Source: Bacteroidetes bacterium HGW-Bacteroidetes-14 (GTDB lineage: Bacteria > Bacteroidota > Bacteroidia > Bacteroidales > UBA932). From it: a stretch of DNA of 33,096 bases. The DNA is taken from assembly GCA_002842655.1 (NCBI GenBank), contig PHDP01000009.1, positions 1 to 33,096 on the forward strand, in the 5' to 3' direction. Under the pieces are notes generated by a model. It saw only the letters and a list, made by a program, of their open reading frames with translations, was not told the DNA's origin and did no database searches. The position numbers were made by a program, and so were the translations under genes. Positions 1 through 8,639 of this stretch are shown piece by piece. Position 1 is the stretch's first letter; every line of letters starts with the position of its first letter.

Positions 1-1145
1 GCAATTCCCCTGATTCTCTCGGTTGCTCCCGGCTTAATGGCATTAAGCAGTGCACGCATTTCATTGCTCATGAAATTTGAAACCGGTTTGATTTTTTCCT
101 TGTACTCAACACCTTTTGAATCTCTTCTTGTAAGCTCTGCCACCAGGTTTTTAGTCTGATCCCATTCTGTGCCTTCGTATGTCTCTCTGTACAGTGCCAT
201 AACATCCTGAACAGAAACCTTTTTGTCGGGTTTTACTGAGAAAGGAAGCTCTTCTGAATCAAATTTCAATCCAAGTGAAGGGGCGAGGGTGTTCAATACA
301 AAATATTCTCTTATAGCAAAAGGTTTTCCGCCGTTGGTGATTTTCCAGAACTTAAACTCCTCTTTACCATCCCACAGACCCAGAGCTTTGCTTCTCTCCT
401 TAATGTCTGAACTGTACATGAAATGCTCAGAATCTTTGAAGTCTACAGTAGATATTCTTGGGATATTAGCAGAAATTCCTACATGTTCATCCGGAATTCT
501 CTGAGCAACCCATATTGCAGATGGCTTTCCGGGTCCGGATCCAAAAATTTCTAGCTGCCATACCTCTTTTTTGTCTGCAATGGTAATACACTCTCCGGAA
601 TCGCCATATCCGTAAAGTTCAGCAAGTTTACCAATAAGTTTGATGGCATCACGGGCAGTTGTACATCTCTGAAGTGCAATTCTCTCAAGCTCTTCTATCA
701 GGAATAGTCCGTTTGTGTTCTCCAGCATTTTTCTTCCTGTAATTGTTGTCTCGCCAATTGCAAGCTGCTTTTCATTAAGGCAGGGATATGCAGTATTAAG
801 ATATGCATAAGTCTCTTCAACAGCAGGAATGCGGCCCTTTTCGGTCACATTTCTCATATCCCACGGCTCCTCTGTATGAAGAGTTCCCCAGTAGACTGGT
901 TCTGTATCGCCGGGTTTGAATTTTTTACGGGAAGTCATCTCCACCCAGGTTCTGTAATTTGAGTCACAAGTGTGAGCAGTCATAACAGAGCCATCTGTGC
1001 TGGCTTTTTTGCCAACCATAATGGAGGTGCAGCTTTCGGTGAAGTCGGAATCATCGGGATTAACCGGAAACCAGGCATTTTGCGCCGTTGCTGTTCCCAG
1101 AACGAGTAGTGCCAGGAATAGAGAAAGAAGTCTCTTCAAGTTCAT
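1..1145 (-). CDS. Secreted C69-family dipeptidase, 3' end cut by the window
   Basis: This gene is absent from the ORF track because it has no stop inside the window. Translating the minus strand from the ATG at 1145 gives an open frame to base 1, about 381 residues. The protein begins with a signal peptide (MNLKRLLSLFLALLVLGTATAQ). Further on is SCTSIMVGKKASTDGSVMTAHTCD, which matches the N-terminal nucleophile region of peptidase family C69 (PepD-like), where a Cys of this type is the catalytic residue. The later segments DSGECITIADKKEVW and YRETYEGTEWDQT also fit the family. Full-length members are usually near 500 residues or more, so roughly the last quarter is missing. Family knowledge suggests cleavage of dipeptides outside the cytoplasm; substrate preference cannot be read here. 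It diverges from nfeD and has a TATTTTTG element about 43 nt upstream. Confidence 0.88.
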   Translation of the reverse strand, partial: MNLKRLLSLFLALLVLGTATAQNAWFPVNPDDSDFTESCTSIMVGKKASTDGSVMTAHTCDSNYRTWVEMTSRKKFKPGDTEPVYWGTLHTEEPWDMRNVTEKGRIPAVEETYAYLNTAYPCLNEKQLAIGETTITGRKMLENTNGLFLIEELERIALQRCTTARDAIKLIGKLAELYGYGDSGECITIADKKEVWQLEIFGSGPGKPSAIWVAQRIPDEHVGISANIPRISTVDFKDSEHFMYSSDIKERSKALGLWDGKEEFKFWKITNGGKPFAIREYFVLNTLAPSLGLKFDSEELPFSVKPDKKVSVQDVMALYRETYEGTEWDQTKNLVAELTRRDSKGVEYKEKIKPVSNFMSNEMRALLNAIKPGATERIRGI

Positions 1146-1187
1146 ATTTGTTTAAAGTTAAGTTTAATTAGTAAAAGCCTTGTAGGG

Positions 1188-1195
1188 CAAAAATA
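1188..1195 (-). promoter_or_regulatory. Candidate -7 element for the C69 dipeptidase gene
   Basis: On the minus strand this reads TATTTTTG, an exact match to the Bacteroidota primary sigma -7 consensus TAnnTTTG. It implies transcription starting about 36 nt before the ATG at 1145. No clear TTG is present at the expected -33 position, so the call rests on one element and its placement. Confidence 0.45.
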
Positions 1196-1207
1196 CAAAA
1201 AAGGAGT

Positions 1208-1215
1208 TATCTTTA
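1208..1215 (+). promoter_or_regulatory. Weak candidate -7 element for nfeD
   Basis: TATCTTTA differs from TAnnTTTG only in the last base and lies 28 nt before the ATG at 1244. The nearest upstream TTG (1180-1182) is 25 nt away, longer than the usual spacing near 20. It is the best candidate in the gap but weak. Confidence 0.3.
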
Positions 1216-1243
1216 CCATATCCAGATAAAATATACAAACATT

Positions 1244-2587
1244 ATGTACAAACTCATTCTGACTGCAATCCTGATACTATTGTTACCGGCTAATTCTCAG
1301 GCAGAGAAGAGAGATATTTTTGTAATACCTGTCAAGGGGGAAATCAGTGCTGCAACTCAGAGAACCCTTAAAAAGGGGCTTGAGGAGGCGAGAACAGCAA
1401 AGGCCGATTTTGTTATCATCCACATCAATACATACGGAGGAGCAGTTGATGCTGCTGACAGTATGAGAAGCGCCCTTCTGAGGTATGAGATTCCAACTGC
1501 AGCCTTTATAGATAATCAGGCAGTATCTGCAGGAGCACTCATAAGTATTGCATGTGATTCCATATACATGCGAACAGGGAGTACAATAGGTGCTGCGACA
1601 GTTGTAAATCAGTCTGGGGAACCTATGCCGGATAAATATCAGTCTTTTATGAGGGCCATGATGCGCTCCACTGCTCAGGCTAACGGGCGGAATCCACTCG
1701 TTGCAGAGGCAATGGTAGATCCGTCGGTTATTGTACCGGGCTTCGATGACAGTACCAAGGTGTTAAGTTTTACAATGGAGGAGGCAATTGAAAACGGTTA
1801 TTGCGAAGGTAAGGCTGAATCTCTTGATGAGGTTGCTGCAATGATAACTGAGGGAGATATATACAAAATCGAAAAACAAAGAGTAACTGCTTTGGATAAA
1901 ATTATTTCATTTTTTCTGAAACCTTTTATTCAGGGTCTTCTTTTGATGCTTATTATTGGAGGAATTTACTTCGAAATGCAGAGCCCCGGAATAGGATTTC
2001 CATCTGCAGCTGCGCTTCTGGGAGCAATTTTATATTTTTCTCCCCTTTATCTTGAGGGCATGGCAGAGAACTGGGAACTGATTGTCTTTATTCTGGGAAT
2101 ATTGCTTATAATGGCAGAGATTTTTGTCATACCAGGGTTTGGAGTAGCCGGAATATCAGGTATAATACTGACTGTTACCGGATTATCTTTTGCAATGATT
2201 GACAATGATCTCTTTTATATGAAGGGGGAGTATAATTTTCTTGTAATCATTAAACCACTTTCTATAGTTCTTCTCTCTGGATTCAGCTCACTTGTCCTCT
2301 CAATCTGGCTGGCCGGCAGATTAATACCCGGCAGGAGTTTTTCTGCACTGGCCCTTAATACAAAACTCGATTCAGGAAAGGGATATGTTAGTGTCGACGG
2401 ATCACTTGACCATCTGACCGGAAAAATTGGAACTGCCCAAAGCTCAATGCGACCATCAGGTAAAATCGAGATTGAGGGAAAATGGTACGAAGCCACAATG
2501 GAAATAGGAATGGCAGTAAAGGGAGACAAACTGGTTGTTACCCGATCCGCGGGCGGAAGACTTTATTGCGAGCATCTTCCTCAATAA
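1244..2587 (+). CDS. NfeD-type membrane-bound ClpP-class serine protease
   Basis: The 447-residue protein has the long NfeD architecture. A signal peptide (about 1-20) is followed by a ClpP/crotonase-fold protease domain (about 25-215), a block of four or so membrane helices (about 225-360), and a C-terminal OB-fold NfeD domain (about 385-447). The candidate nucleophile is Ser95 in AVSAGA and the candidate general base is Lys131 in PDKYQS, a Ser-Lys dyad like the one known from the archaeal homologue PH1510. HINTYGG and GSTIGAA are further family motifs. In related systems it processes membrane proteins next to SPFH/stomatin partners, but no stomatin gene is visible here. Its 3' end overlaps the convergent ispG by 50 bp. 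The C-terminal KGDKLVVTRSAGGRLY looks like a normal OB-fold strand pair, so the overlap appears real. Confidence 0.9.
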   Translation: MYKLILTAILILLLPANSQAEKRDIFVIPVKGEISAATQRTLKKGLEEARTAKADFVIIHINTYGGAVDAADSMRSALLRYEIPTAAFIDNQAVSAGALISIACDSIYMRTGSTIGAATVVNQSGEPMPDKYQSFMRAMMRSTAQANGRNPLVAEAMVDPSVIVPGFDDSTKVLSFTMEEAIENGYCEGKAESLDEVAAMITEGDIYKIEKQRVTALDKIISFFLKPFIQGLLLMLIIGGIYFEMQSPGIGFPSAAALLGAILYFSPLYLEGMAENWELIVFILGILLIMAEIFVIPGFGVAGISGIILTVTGLSFAMIDNDLFYMKGEYNFLVIIKPLSIVLLSGFSSLVLSIWLAGRLIPGRSFSALALNTKLDSGKGYVSVDGSLDHLTGKIGTAQSSMRPSGKIEIEGKWYEATMEIGMAVKGDKLVVTRSAGGRLYCEHLPQ

Positions 2588-3896
2588 GCGAGAGCAACTT
2601 GTCTATAGCCTCATCCTGGGGTACTGACCTGTAAACAGGTGTTTTGCCCCGGTAAATGCTTACCTTGTTCCGGCCCTCTCCAACATATCCGTAATCTGCA
2701 TCTGCCATCTCACCAGGGCCGTTTACAATACAGCCCATTACAGCTATATTGTACCCTTTAAGATGAGAAGTGCGTCTCTTTACCTCCTCAAATACAGATT
2801 CAAGATCAAACAGAGTTCTGCCACAGCCGGGGCATGCTATATATTCCGGTTTGGTGAACCTTCTTCTTGCTGCCTGAAGCAGTTCGTCGCGGAATCTTGC
2901 AACATCCCCATCATTTGCCGGTTTACCATCTATAATAACATTTAATTTTATGTCATCTGCAATACTATCCAGCATTAAAGGCCCAAGATCACATGATGCT
3001 TTCAGAATAAAACTCTGCCAGTCAGGTTCAGAATATGTTGCTTCGATTACCGCTGGTTCGCTTCCTTTCCTGTATATATTGGGAATTACAAAATTTCTCT
3101 TTCTGTCAGAGAAATACTCTGCAATGAATCTGGCAACAGGGATCTCCTTTTGCGGGTCTTCTGTAAGTGAAACACGAATAGTGTCACCGATTCCTTCAGA
3201 TAGCAAAGTGGACAGTCCCACTGCCGATTTTATCCGTCCTGACTCTCCGTTTCCTGCTTCTGTAACTCCAAGGTGAAGAGGATAAGCTGTTCCCATCTGC
3301 TCAAAATCGCTGTAAAGCAGTCTGTAAGCATCTGTCATAACCCTTGTGTTGCTTGCTTTAAGGGAGACAATTATCTGGTCAAAATTAAACTCCTGTGCCA
3401 TTTTAATCCACTCAAGAGCCGACTCTTTCATGCCCATTGGTGAGTCACCATATTTCTCAATTATTCTTTCGCCAAGTGAACCGTGATTAACTCCGATTCT
3501 GATTGCAACACCTCGTTCCCGGCAAATTTCAGTAAGTTTTCTGAACTGGAATCTGGCAGTTTCGTGGTCTCTTGCGAAATTACCCGGATTGATTCTTACC
3601 TTATCTGCAACTTCTGCGGCAGCAAGAGCAACATCTGAGGTGAAGTGGACATCTGCAGAGAGGGGAGTGGTAATTCCTTCGCTGCGAAGTCTCTCTTTAA
3701 TCACCTTTAGGGCAGCTACCTCCTTCATACCCTGGGTTGTCAGCCTTATAAGCTGTGCTCCCGCTTTTGAAAGTCTTAAACACTGTTCAAATGATGCTTC
3801 AACATCTTGAGTTGGGGTATTGCACATAGTTTGTACAACAATTTGACTGTCACCTCCAAAGATGACATTACCTATCTTAACCTGAATCTTTTTCAT
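2538..3896 (-). CDS. ispG: 4-hydroxy-3-methylbut-2-enyl diphosphate synthase with reduced insert domain
   Basis: IspG (GcpE) carries out the penultimate step of the MEP isoprenoid pathway, reducing methylerythritol cyclodiphosphate to HMBPP with a [4Fe-4S] cluster. The TIM-barrel part (about 1-255) holds MCNTPTQD, RINPGN, IRIGVNHGSL and LGVTEAG. Cluster ligands are Cys355 and Cys358 (CPGCGRT), Cys389 (MGCIVNGPGE) and Glu396. At 452 residues it falls between the short bacterial form (about 370) and the long form with a large A* insert (about 600 or more) common in Bacteroidota. About 85-95 extra residues (roughly 255-350) remain, including a piece (LKASCDLGPLMLDSIADDIKL) that resembles the end of the A* domain. 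It is the last gene of the minus-strand run. Its ATG overlaps the stop of the barrel gene as ATGA, and its 3' end overlaps nfeD. Confidence 0.95.
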   Translation of the reverse strand: MKKIQVKIGNVIFGGDSQIVVQTMCNTPTQDVEASFEQCLRLSKAGAQLIRLTTQGMKEVAALKVIKERLRSEGITTPLSADVHFTSDVALAAAEVADKVRINPGNFARDHETARFQFRKLTEICRERGVAIRIGVNHGSLGERIIEKYGDSPMGMKESALEWIKMAQEFNFDQIIVSLKASNTRVMTDAYRLLYSDFEQMGTAYPLHLGVTEAGNGESGRIKSAVGLSTLLSEGIGDTIRVSLTEDPQKEIPVARFIAEYFSDRKRNFVIPNIYRKGSEPAVIEATYSEPDWQSFILKASCDLGPLMLDSIADDIKLNVIIDGKPANDGDVARFRDELLQAARRRFTKPEYIACPGCGRTLFDLESVFEEVKRRTSHLKGYNIAVMGCIVNGPGEMADADYGYVGEGRNKVSIYRGKTPVYRSVPQDEAIDKLLSLIEEDARNKVFRPRIG

Positions 3897-4540
3897 TTGT
3901 CAAAAATATGGAAATATAGTGCTGCGCTCAATACCAGGTTATTCGGGTACGAATAGGTTGGTCTGGTGGCGCCTCCCTTGCGGGGATCACTCAAATGAGT
4001 GAGGGAGTAGTTGTAATTAGCTTCCAGGTGAAGTTCAAAAGGTCTGAGCACAAATGCCAGCCCGCCGCCGGCAATAAATCCAAACTCCAGCCTGTAATCT
4101 TCATCGTCAAACTGAATCTGTTGTTTAACAGGTTCTCCCGATGAATAATCGGTAAGAGTAAGTGTGTTACGATATCCTCCGTAAGCACCAAGATTAAGAA
4201 GTACTCTCATTCTCCAGAAGTTTACATGAAACTGTGAAACAAGCGGAACGGAATAAAGTTCTGTTCTGTATTCAGAGTCTGCCATTCTGTATCCGGTCTC
4301 ATTCAGGGAAACTCCTGTCTGAAAGCCAAAGTAAGGTGACTTTTCCCATATATCGTGATAATATGTATACAGCACAGAATAGTTTCTGGTTGTTCTTATT
4401 CCTTCGTGGGCCACTTCAGGAGTGAAGGAGACATTACTTAAGTTAAATCCCCACTTTACACCTGTAAGGTGTTCCCTGTTCTGAGCATTAAGTGAAATTG
4501 CAAATAAGACTAAAAATATAGCTGCTAATAGTTTCTTCAT
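3893..4540 (-). CDS. PorT-like outer-membrane beta-barrel protein
   Basis: The protein has 215 residues with a signal peptide (MKKLLAAIFLVLFAISLNAQ). The mature part opens with GVKWGFNLSNVSF, the typical start of the PorT/OMP_b-brl family. The rest alternates aromatic and polar residues in repeated short strands (YFGFQTGVSLNETGY, MRVLLNLGAYGGY, FELHLEANYNYSL) and ends in LYFHIFDK, consistent with an eight- to ten-stranded barrel. PorT itself is linked to type IX secretion in Porphyromonas, but many PorT-family barrels are not, and nothing here ties this one to secretion. It overlaps the upstream lipoprotein gene and the downstream ispG by 4 bp each, suggesting coupled translation. The role is unknown beyond an outer-membrane location. 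Confidence 0.75.
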   Translation of the reverse strand: MKKLLAAIFLVLFAISLNAQNREHLTGVKWGFNLSNVSFTPEVAHEGIRTTRNYSVLYTYYHDIWEKSPYFGFQTGVSLNETGYRMADSEYRTELYSVPLVSQFHVNFWRMRVLLNLGAYGGYRNTLTLTDYSSGEPVKQQIQFDDEDYRLEFGFIAGGGLAFVLRPFELHLEANYNYSLTHLSDPRKGGATRPTYSYPNNLVLSAALYFHIFDK

Positions 4541-6330
4541 TTGAAAATCTCATCAAGGTTAATGTTCTGTGAAAGTTCCATACCCTCTTTTAACTCAATA
4601 ACTGAAGATCCTGAAGGTAACAGATAGAGTCTTACCATCTCCGGCTGTCTGCGCTCCTTAAGGTTTCCTGAGTCCAGGATTCCATTGCTGTTCTCATCCC
4701 TGAATATTCGCAAAGAGTATTTCCCCTGATCGAGGTACGGAAACGCCAGCTCTGTGTCATGCATTACTTTGTAAGATCTGTAGACACGCTCCCGGCTCTG
4801 GTTTGTAAGCTCGATAACATAGGTTGCTCCCTTGGTTCCCTTAACAGTGAGATCTATTCTTGCAAGTCTCTCATTTTTGGGAAGCATGCTTTTGCTCACT
4901 ATAGTGTCATTTGTGTGCCCGTATATATCTCTGAAGGCAGCCTGGTTTAATGTTAGTACATAATCATGACCTTCAAGAAGCTTGTTTTTTGGCTTAATGT
5001 AATATTTTCTGAGTTCAACGGAATCTCTCCCGAAAGTGTACTCTTCTTTTGCTTCAATCCCTTTTGGAGTAACCGATTTAAATAATATCTCCTCCTTTTT
5101 AATAACAGAAACAGGTGCCGGAAATTCAAGTATATATCCATCTTTTTCAAGCAAGGCAGGATTTGCCTCAACCTTCATTTTAAGTAGGTCCTGTCTGATA
5201 TCTGTATTTCTTGAAGGCTGATTCTCTTCCTTTTTTCTGCGGGGAGCTGTCAGCTTAAGCCTCTCTCTGGAAGAGACGAGGTTGTCCAGGGAGTCAGATT
5301 TCATATATTTTATATTCAGATAAAGAGTATCCGGAACTCTTTTTATGCTGTCTCCCAGCCATAAAACAAGGCTGTCTCTTTTAACATTGAACTGACTTAT
5401 AACAAATGAGGAGTCAATGTTTTCAAAACCGACAGAATCAATTTGAACATAAGGTAAATTGAATTTTACAAAGGACATTCTGTCAAGAGGTCTTTCATAG
5501 TTTCTAATCATCTGTCTTCCTGCCTCCTCTCTGAACAGGTAAAGCTGCATCTCGCTTTTTCTGGCCAGCGAGGCAGTTGTATCCATGGGATCTACATATT
5601 TTAGCTGTTCAATTCCTTTTTTCATCACCACCCCTGGGGTGAAAAGAGTATCAAGGAAAGCAAGCTTTTCGTTTTCGGGATTGTAAATATTGTTGCCGTT
5701 TCCGTCTGCAAAGGCTATAACCCTGTATTTAACCGGTTTTATGTTGGTAAGCATAAAGTAGCCCCATTTATCGCTTTTGGCAACAGCATCAGGAAGACTA
5801 TTGTAAAGTACAGAGTCTTCATGGTTTTCATAAAATGCAATAGTCACGCCCGGAATTGGAAGGAGTGTCGCTGCATCTGCAACAGAGCCTGTTGCAAGCA
5901 TTGAGTCAATAGAACTGCCTGTAGAAAAGGCATATCTGTACTGAGGAAATATATTCCCCTCATTATTATCTACTATTGAGTTTCCGAACGACACAGTATA
6001 AGTGCGGGAAGAATCCAGCCTCTCCTTGAATTCAACAATTATGCTTTTCCCCCTGATTTTTGTCTCTGCTCTCTTCTTCTGAGGAGGAGAGATAACCATT
6101 TGCTTTTCAGGATCTTTGAGAACAGTATATTCATTGAACTTAAGTTCTATTTTTCCCTTTTCTCTCGGAAAGTTTATGCTGTTTGAATCTGGTGAGACCT
6201 TAACAAGTACCGGCGCCAGAGTATCTTTGAGACCGCCTGAAGGAGGAGCTGTGGTATTTGCACACGAGTGGGCAACAGCAAAGTAAGCTGTAATTAATAG
6301 AAGTATATGGGAAAGTCTTCTCTTTTGCAT
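4537..6330 (-). CDS. Ig-like (Big_5) domain lipoprotein
   Basis: The protein has 597 residues. A signal sequence ends in a lipobox (AVAHSC), so it should be lipidated at Cys23. The first mature stretch, with PPSGGLKDTLAPVL, leads into a bacterial Ig-like domain of the SbsA/Big_5 type (about 40-137) ending VSFGNSIVDNNEGN and YAFSTG. A carboxypeptidase-regulatory-like segment (about 145-235, ATGSVADAATLLPIPGVTIAFY and GYFMLTNIKPVKYRVIAFADGNGN) follows. The C-terminal half has further beta-rich repeats, one resembling a calcium-loop motif (FRDENSNGILDSG). The family is widespread and uncharacterised in Bacteroidota; an envelope or surface structural role is inferred. It sits between rel and the PorT-like barrel gene, 8 nt after rel and overlapping the barrel gene by 4 bp. 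Confidence 0.75.
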   Translation of the reverse strand: MQKRRLSHILLLITAYFAVAHSCANTTAPPSGGLKDTLAPVLVKVSPDSNSINFPREKGKIELKFNEYTVLKDPEKQMVISPPQKKRAETKIRGKSIIVEFKERLDSSRTYTVSFGNSIVDNNEGNIFPQYRYAFSTGSSIDSMLATGSVADAATLLPIPGVTIAFYENHEDSVLYNSLPDAVAKSDKWGYFMLTNIKPVKYRVIAFADGNGNNIYNPENEKLAFLDTLFTPGVVMKKGIEQLKYVDPMDTTASLARKSEMQLYLFREEAGRQMIRNYERPLDRMSFVKFNLPYVQIDSVGFENIDSSFVISQFNVKRDSLVLWLGDSIKRVPDTLYLNIKYMKSDSLDNLVSSRERLKLTAPRRKKEENQPSRNTDIRQDLLKMKVEANPALLEKDGYILEFPAPVSVIKKEEILFKSVTPKGIEAKEEYTFGRDSVELRKYYIKPKNKLLEGHDYVLTLNQAAFRDIYGHTNDTIVSKSMLPKNERLARIDLTVKGTKGATYVIELTNQSRERVYRSYKVMHDTELAFPYLDQGKYSLRIFRDENSNGILDSGNLKERRQPEMVRLYLLPSGSSVIELKEGMELSQNINLDEIFK

Positions 6331-6338
6331 TTTGGGTC

Positions 6339-8633
6339 TTAATTTTCCTTGATTTCAGATCTTACTACGCTCATAACGCCTTTAACATTTGACATCTGTT
6401 TCATAAGTTTCTCAAGGTCTTCTACACTGTGAACATATAAATCTATATAACCCTCAAAAATTCCGTCGTGGGTTTCTATAAATATTTTTCTGATATTAAC
6501 GCTTAATACCAGGGTAATGTACTGAGTCAGCTCGTTCAGAATTCCAAGTCTGTCGATACCTCTCATATTTATTCTGGCAAGAAATGACAAGACAGTATGC
6601 TTGCTCCATTTTGCCTTAACAATCTTTTCACCATCTCTGGCAGCAAGCAGAATAGCTTCAGGGCAACTGTTCTTGTGAACTATAACAACATCGTCCTTAT
6701 CAATGAAACCAATCACCTTGTCGCCGGGAATCGGACGGCAGCATGTAGCAACCTGATATGAGAGGGTTTTGTCAATTGGATTCTCCTTTAGCAGAAAGTC
6801 CTTTTTAATGTCGATTCTGGAATGAGTCTCTTTTGAACCCTCTTCGCTTTTTGCAACGGTATCCTCAGGGAGCTCCTCCTCATTATCCCAGTCGTAAACA
6901 TGATCTGAATCTCCGCCTGTTATTCTTGAGAACTGAAGATTCCAGTATCTGACAAACTTATTGGTTGTATTCTTTTTAAGGACCTTGGAGAGATCTGTGA
7001 GATCTATAAGATCTGCACCAATTTTGCTAAAGAGCTCCTCACGGTTATTAAGCTTGTAATTTTCCGAAAGCTTCTTGTAAACTCTCGACTGAGGTTTAAT
7101 CCCCATCCCTTTAAGCTTTTCGTCAAGCATCTCCTGACCCTTTTTCTGAGAATCTTTAATTTCAGATTTCAGGGCATCAAGGATAAGACTTTTGGCTTTA
7201 GGTGTTTTGATGAATTCGAGCCACTCTCTTTGAGGCTTCTGTGATTCGGCTGTAATTATCTCTATCTGGTCTCCGTTTCTCAGTTCATATGTGAGGGGTA
7301 CCAGTTTAAAGTTTGCCTTGGCGGCAATAGATTTGTTTCCTACCTCCGTATGGATGGCATATGCAAAATCCAGAGCAGTTGAACCCTTTGGCAGGGCCTT
7401 AGATTCTCCTTTAGGTGTAAATACGTAGATTTCTGAAGAGAGCAGTCCTGTGTGAAATTTATCCAGAAACTCAAGAGCGTTGACATCGGGATTTTCGAGT
7501 ACCTCTCTCACCATATTGAGCCATTTGTCCATCTCTCCCTCAGAAGGTGATGCGCCTTTGTAGCTCCAGTGGGCAGCAACGCCTCTCTCTGCAAGGTCGT
7601 CCATCCTTTCGGATCTGATCTGAACCTCAATCCAGTTTCCCTGCGGACCCATAACTGTACAGTGAAGAGCCTCATACCCGTTGATTTTTGGAGTACTTAC
7701 CCAGTCTCTGATTCTGTCGGTTTTTGACAGATACAGTTCTGTTATAAGAGAATAAATGTGCCAGCACTGAATTCTTTCAGGCTGGTCAGGTTTTGCCTCA
7801 AATACAATCCTTACTGCATGAAGGTCATAAATCTGTTCAAACGGAATAGACTTGGTGTTCATCTTTCTCCAGATGGAGTAGGGGGTCTTGGTTCTTTTTG
7901 AAACAGTAAATTTGAATCCTGCCTGTTTCAGGCTTTCAGATATAGGCTCCATGAAGATATCCATGGCGCATCCTCTCTCAATGACTGTCTGTGATATCTT
8001 TGCCTGAATTAAATCATATTCTGCAGGCAGAGTATGCATCAGCCATATGTTCTCCAGTTCTGACTTTATACTGTACAGACCGAGTCTGTGAGCCAGAGGG
8101 ATGAAGATGTACATGGTTTCACTAAGAATCTTTGATCTTTTGTGCTCCGGCATAAACTCAATAGTCCTCATATTGTGCAGCCTGTCTGCAAGTTTTATGA
8201 GAATTACCCTCACATCATCATTCAGCGTGAGCAATATTCTTTTAAAGTTTTCTGCCTGACTGCTGGAGTTACTGTCAAATGCACTCTTGATTTTGGTGAG
8301 ACCATCTACCAGAGACGCAATTTTTGCACCAAACAGTCTCTCAATATCCTCTACATTGTATTCGGTATCCTCCACAACATCGTGCAGCAATGCAGACACT
8401 ATTGACTTATAACCGAGTCCAATCTCCTGAACAACAATTTTTGCAACAGAAATTGGATGCAGAATGTACGGCTCACCGGAGCGTCTTCGCACACCATTAT
8501 GTGCAGCTCTGGCAAAGTCGAAAGCTTTCAGGACAGTTTCGTACTCAGACTGATTTGCACACCTTTTAAGGCTGGACAATCTCAGCTCCTCGAATTCTCT
8601 GTCAATTAGTTCATTATCCTTTTCTGTAAACAT
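6339..8633 (-). CDS. rel: Bifunctional (p)ppGpp synthetase/hydrolase (Rel/SpoT family)
   Basis: This 764-residue protein makes and degrades the stringent-response alarmone (p)ppGpp. The HD hydrolase domain (about 30-200) keeps His84-Asp85 in LLHDVVEDT, and LIKLADRLHNMRT at 145-157, so hydrolase activity is expected. The synthetase domain (about 235-360) keeps TPYSIWRKM, STPKINGYEALH and EVQIRS, whose Glu336 matches the catalytic Glu, so synthesis is also expected. A TGS domain follows (about 398-460, EIYVFTPKGESKALPKGSTALDFAYAIH). Next come a conserved Cys/His region (TCCRPIPGD, HKNSCPEA) and a C-terminal ACT domain (about 690-764). The length is typical of a full Rel. It lies 6 nt downstream of hydG in the same run, which is an unusual neighbour. 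The gene name rel rather than spoT is a convention. Confidence 0.96.
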   Translation of the reverse strand: MFTEKDNELIDREFEELRLSSLKRCANQSEYETVLKAFDFARAAHNGVRRRSGEPYILHPISVAKIVVQEIGLGYKSIVSALLHDVVEDTEYNVEDIERLFGAKIASLVDGLTKIKSAFDSNSSSQAENFKRILLTLNDDVRVILIKLADRLHNMRTIEFMPEHKRSKILSETMYIFIPLAHRLGLYSIKSELENIWLMHTLPAEYDLIQAKISQTVIERGCAMDIFMEPISESLKQAGFKFTVSKRTKTPYSIWRKMNTKSIPFEQIYDLHAVRIVFEAKPDQPERIQCWHIYSLITELYLSKTDRIRDWVSTPKINGYEALHCTVMGPQGNWIEVQIRSERMDDLAERGVAAHWSYKGASPSEGEMDKWLNMVREVLENPDVNALEFLDKFHTGLLSSEIYVFTPKGESKALPKGSTALDFAYAIHTEVGNKSIAAKANFKLVPLTYELRNGDQIEIITAESQKPQREWLEFIKTPKAKSLILDALKSEIKDSQKKGQEMLDEKLKGMGIKPQSRVYKKLSENYKLNNREELFSKIGADLIDLTDLSKVLKKNTTNKFVRYWNLQFSRITGGDSDHVYDWDNEEELPEDTVAKSEEGSKETHSRIDIKKDFLLKENPIDKTLSYQVATCCRPIPGDKVIGFIDKDDVVIVHKNSCPEAILLAARDGEKIVKAKWSKHTVLSFLARINMRGIDRLGILNELTQYITLVLSVNIRKIFIETHDGIFEGYIDLYVHSVEDLEKLMKQMSNVKGVMSVVRSEIKEN

Positions 8634-8639
8634 ATGCTT

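Noticed and set aside
223-504. 93-residue plus-strand ORF at the start of the track
   Set aside because: It is antisense to the clear C69 dipeptidase frame, which is missing from the track only because it runs off the window edge.
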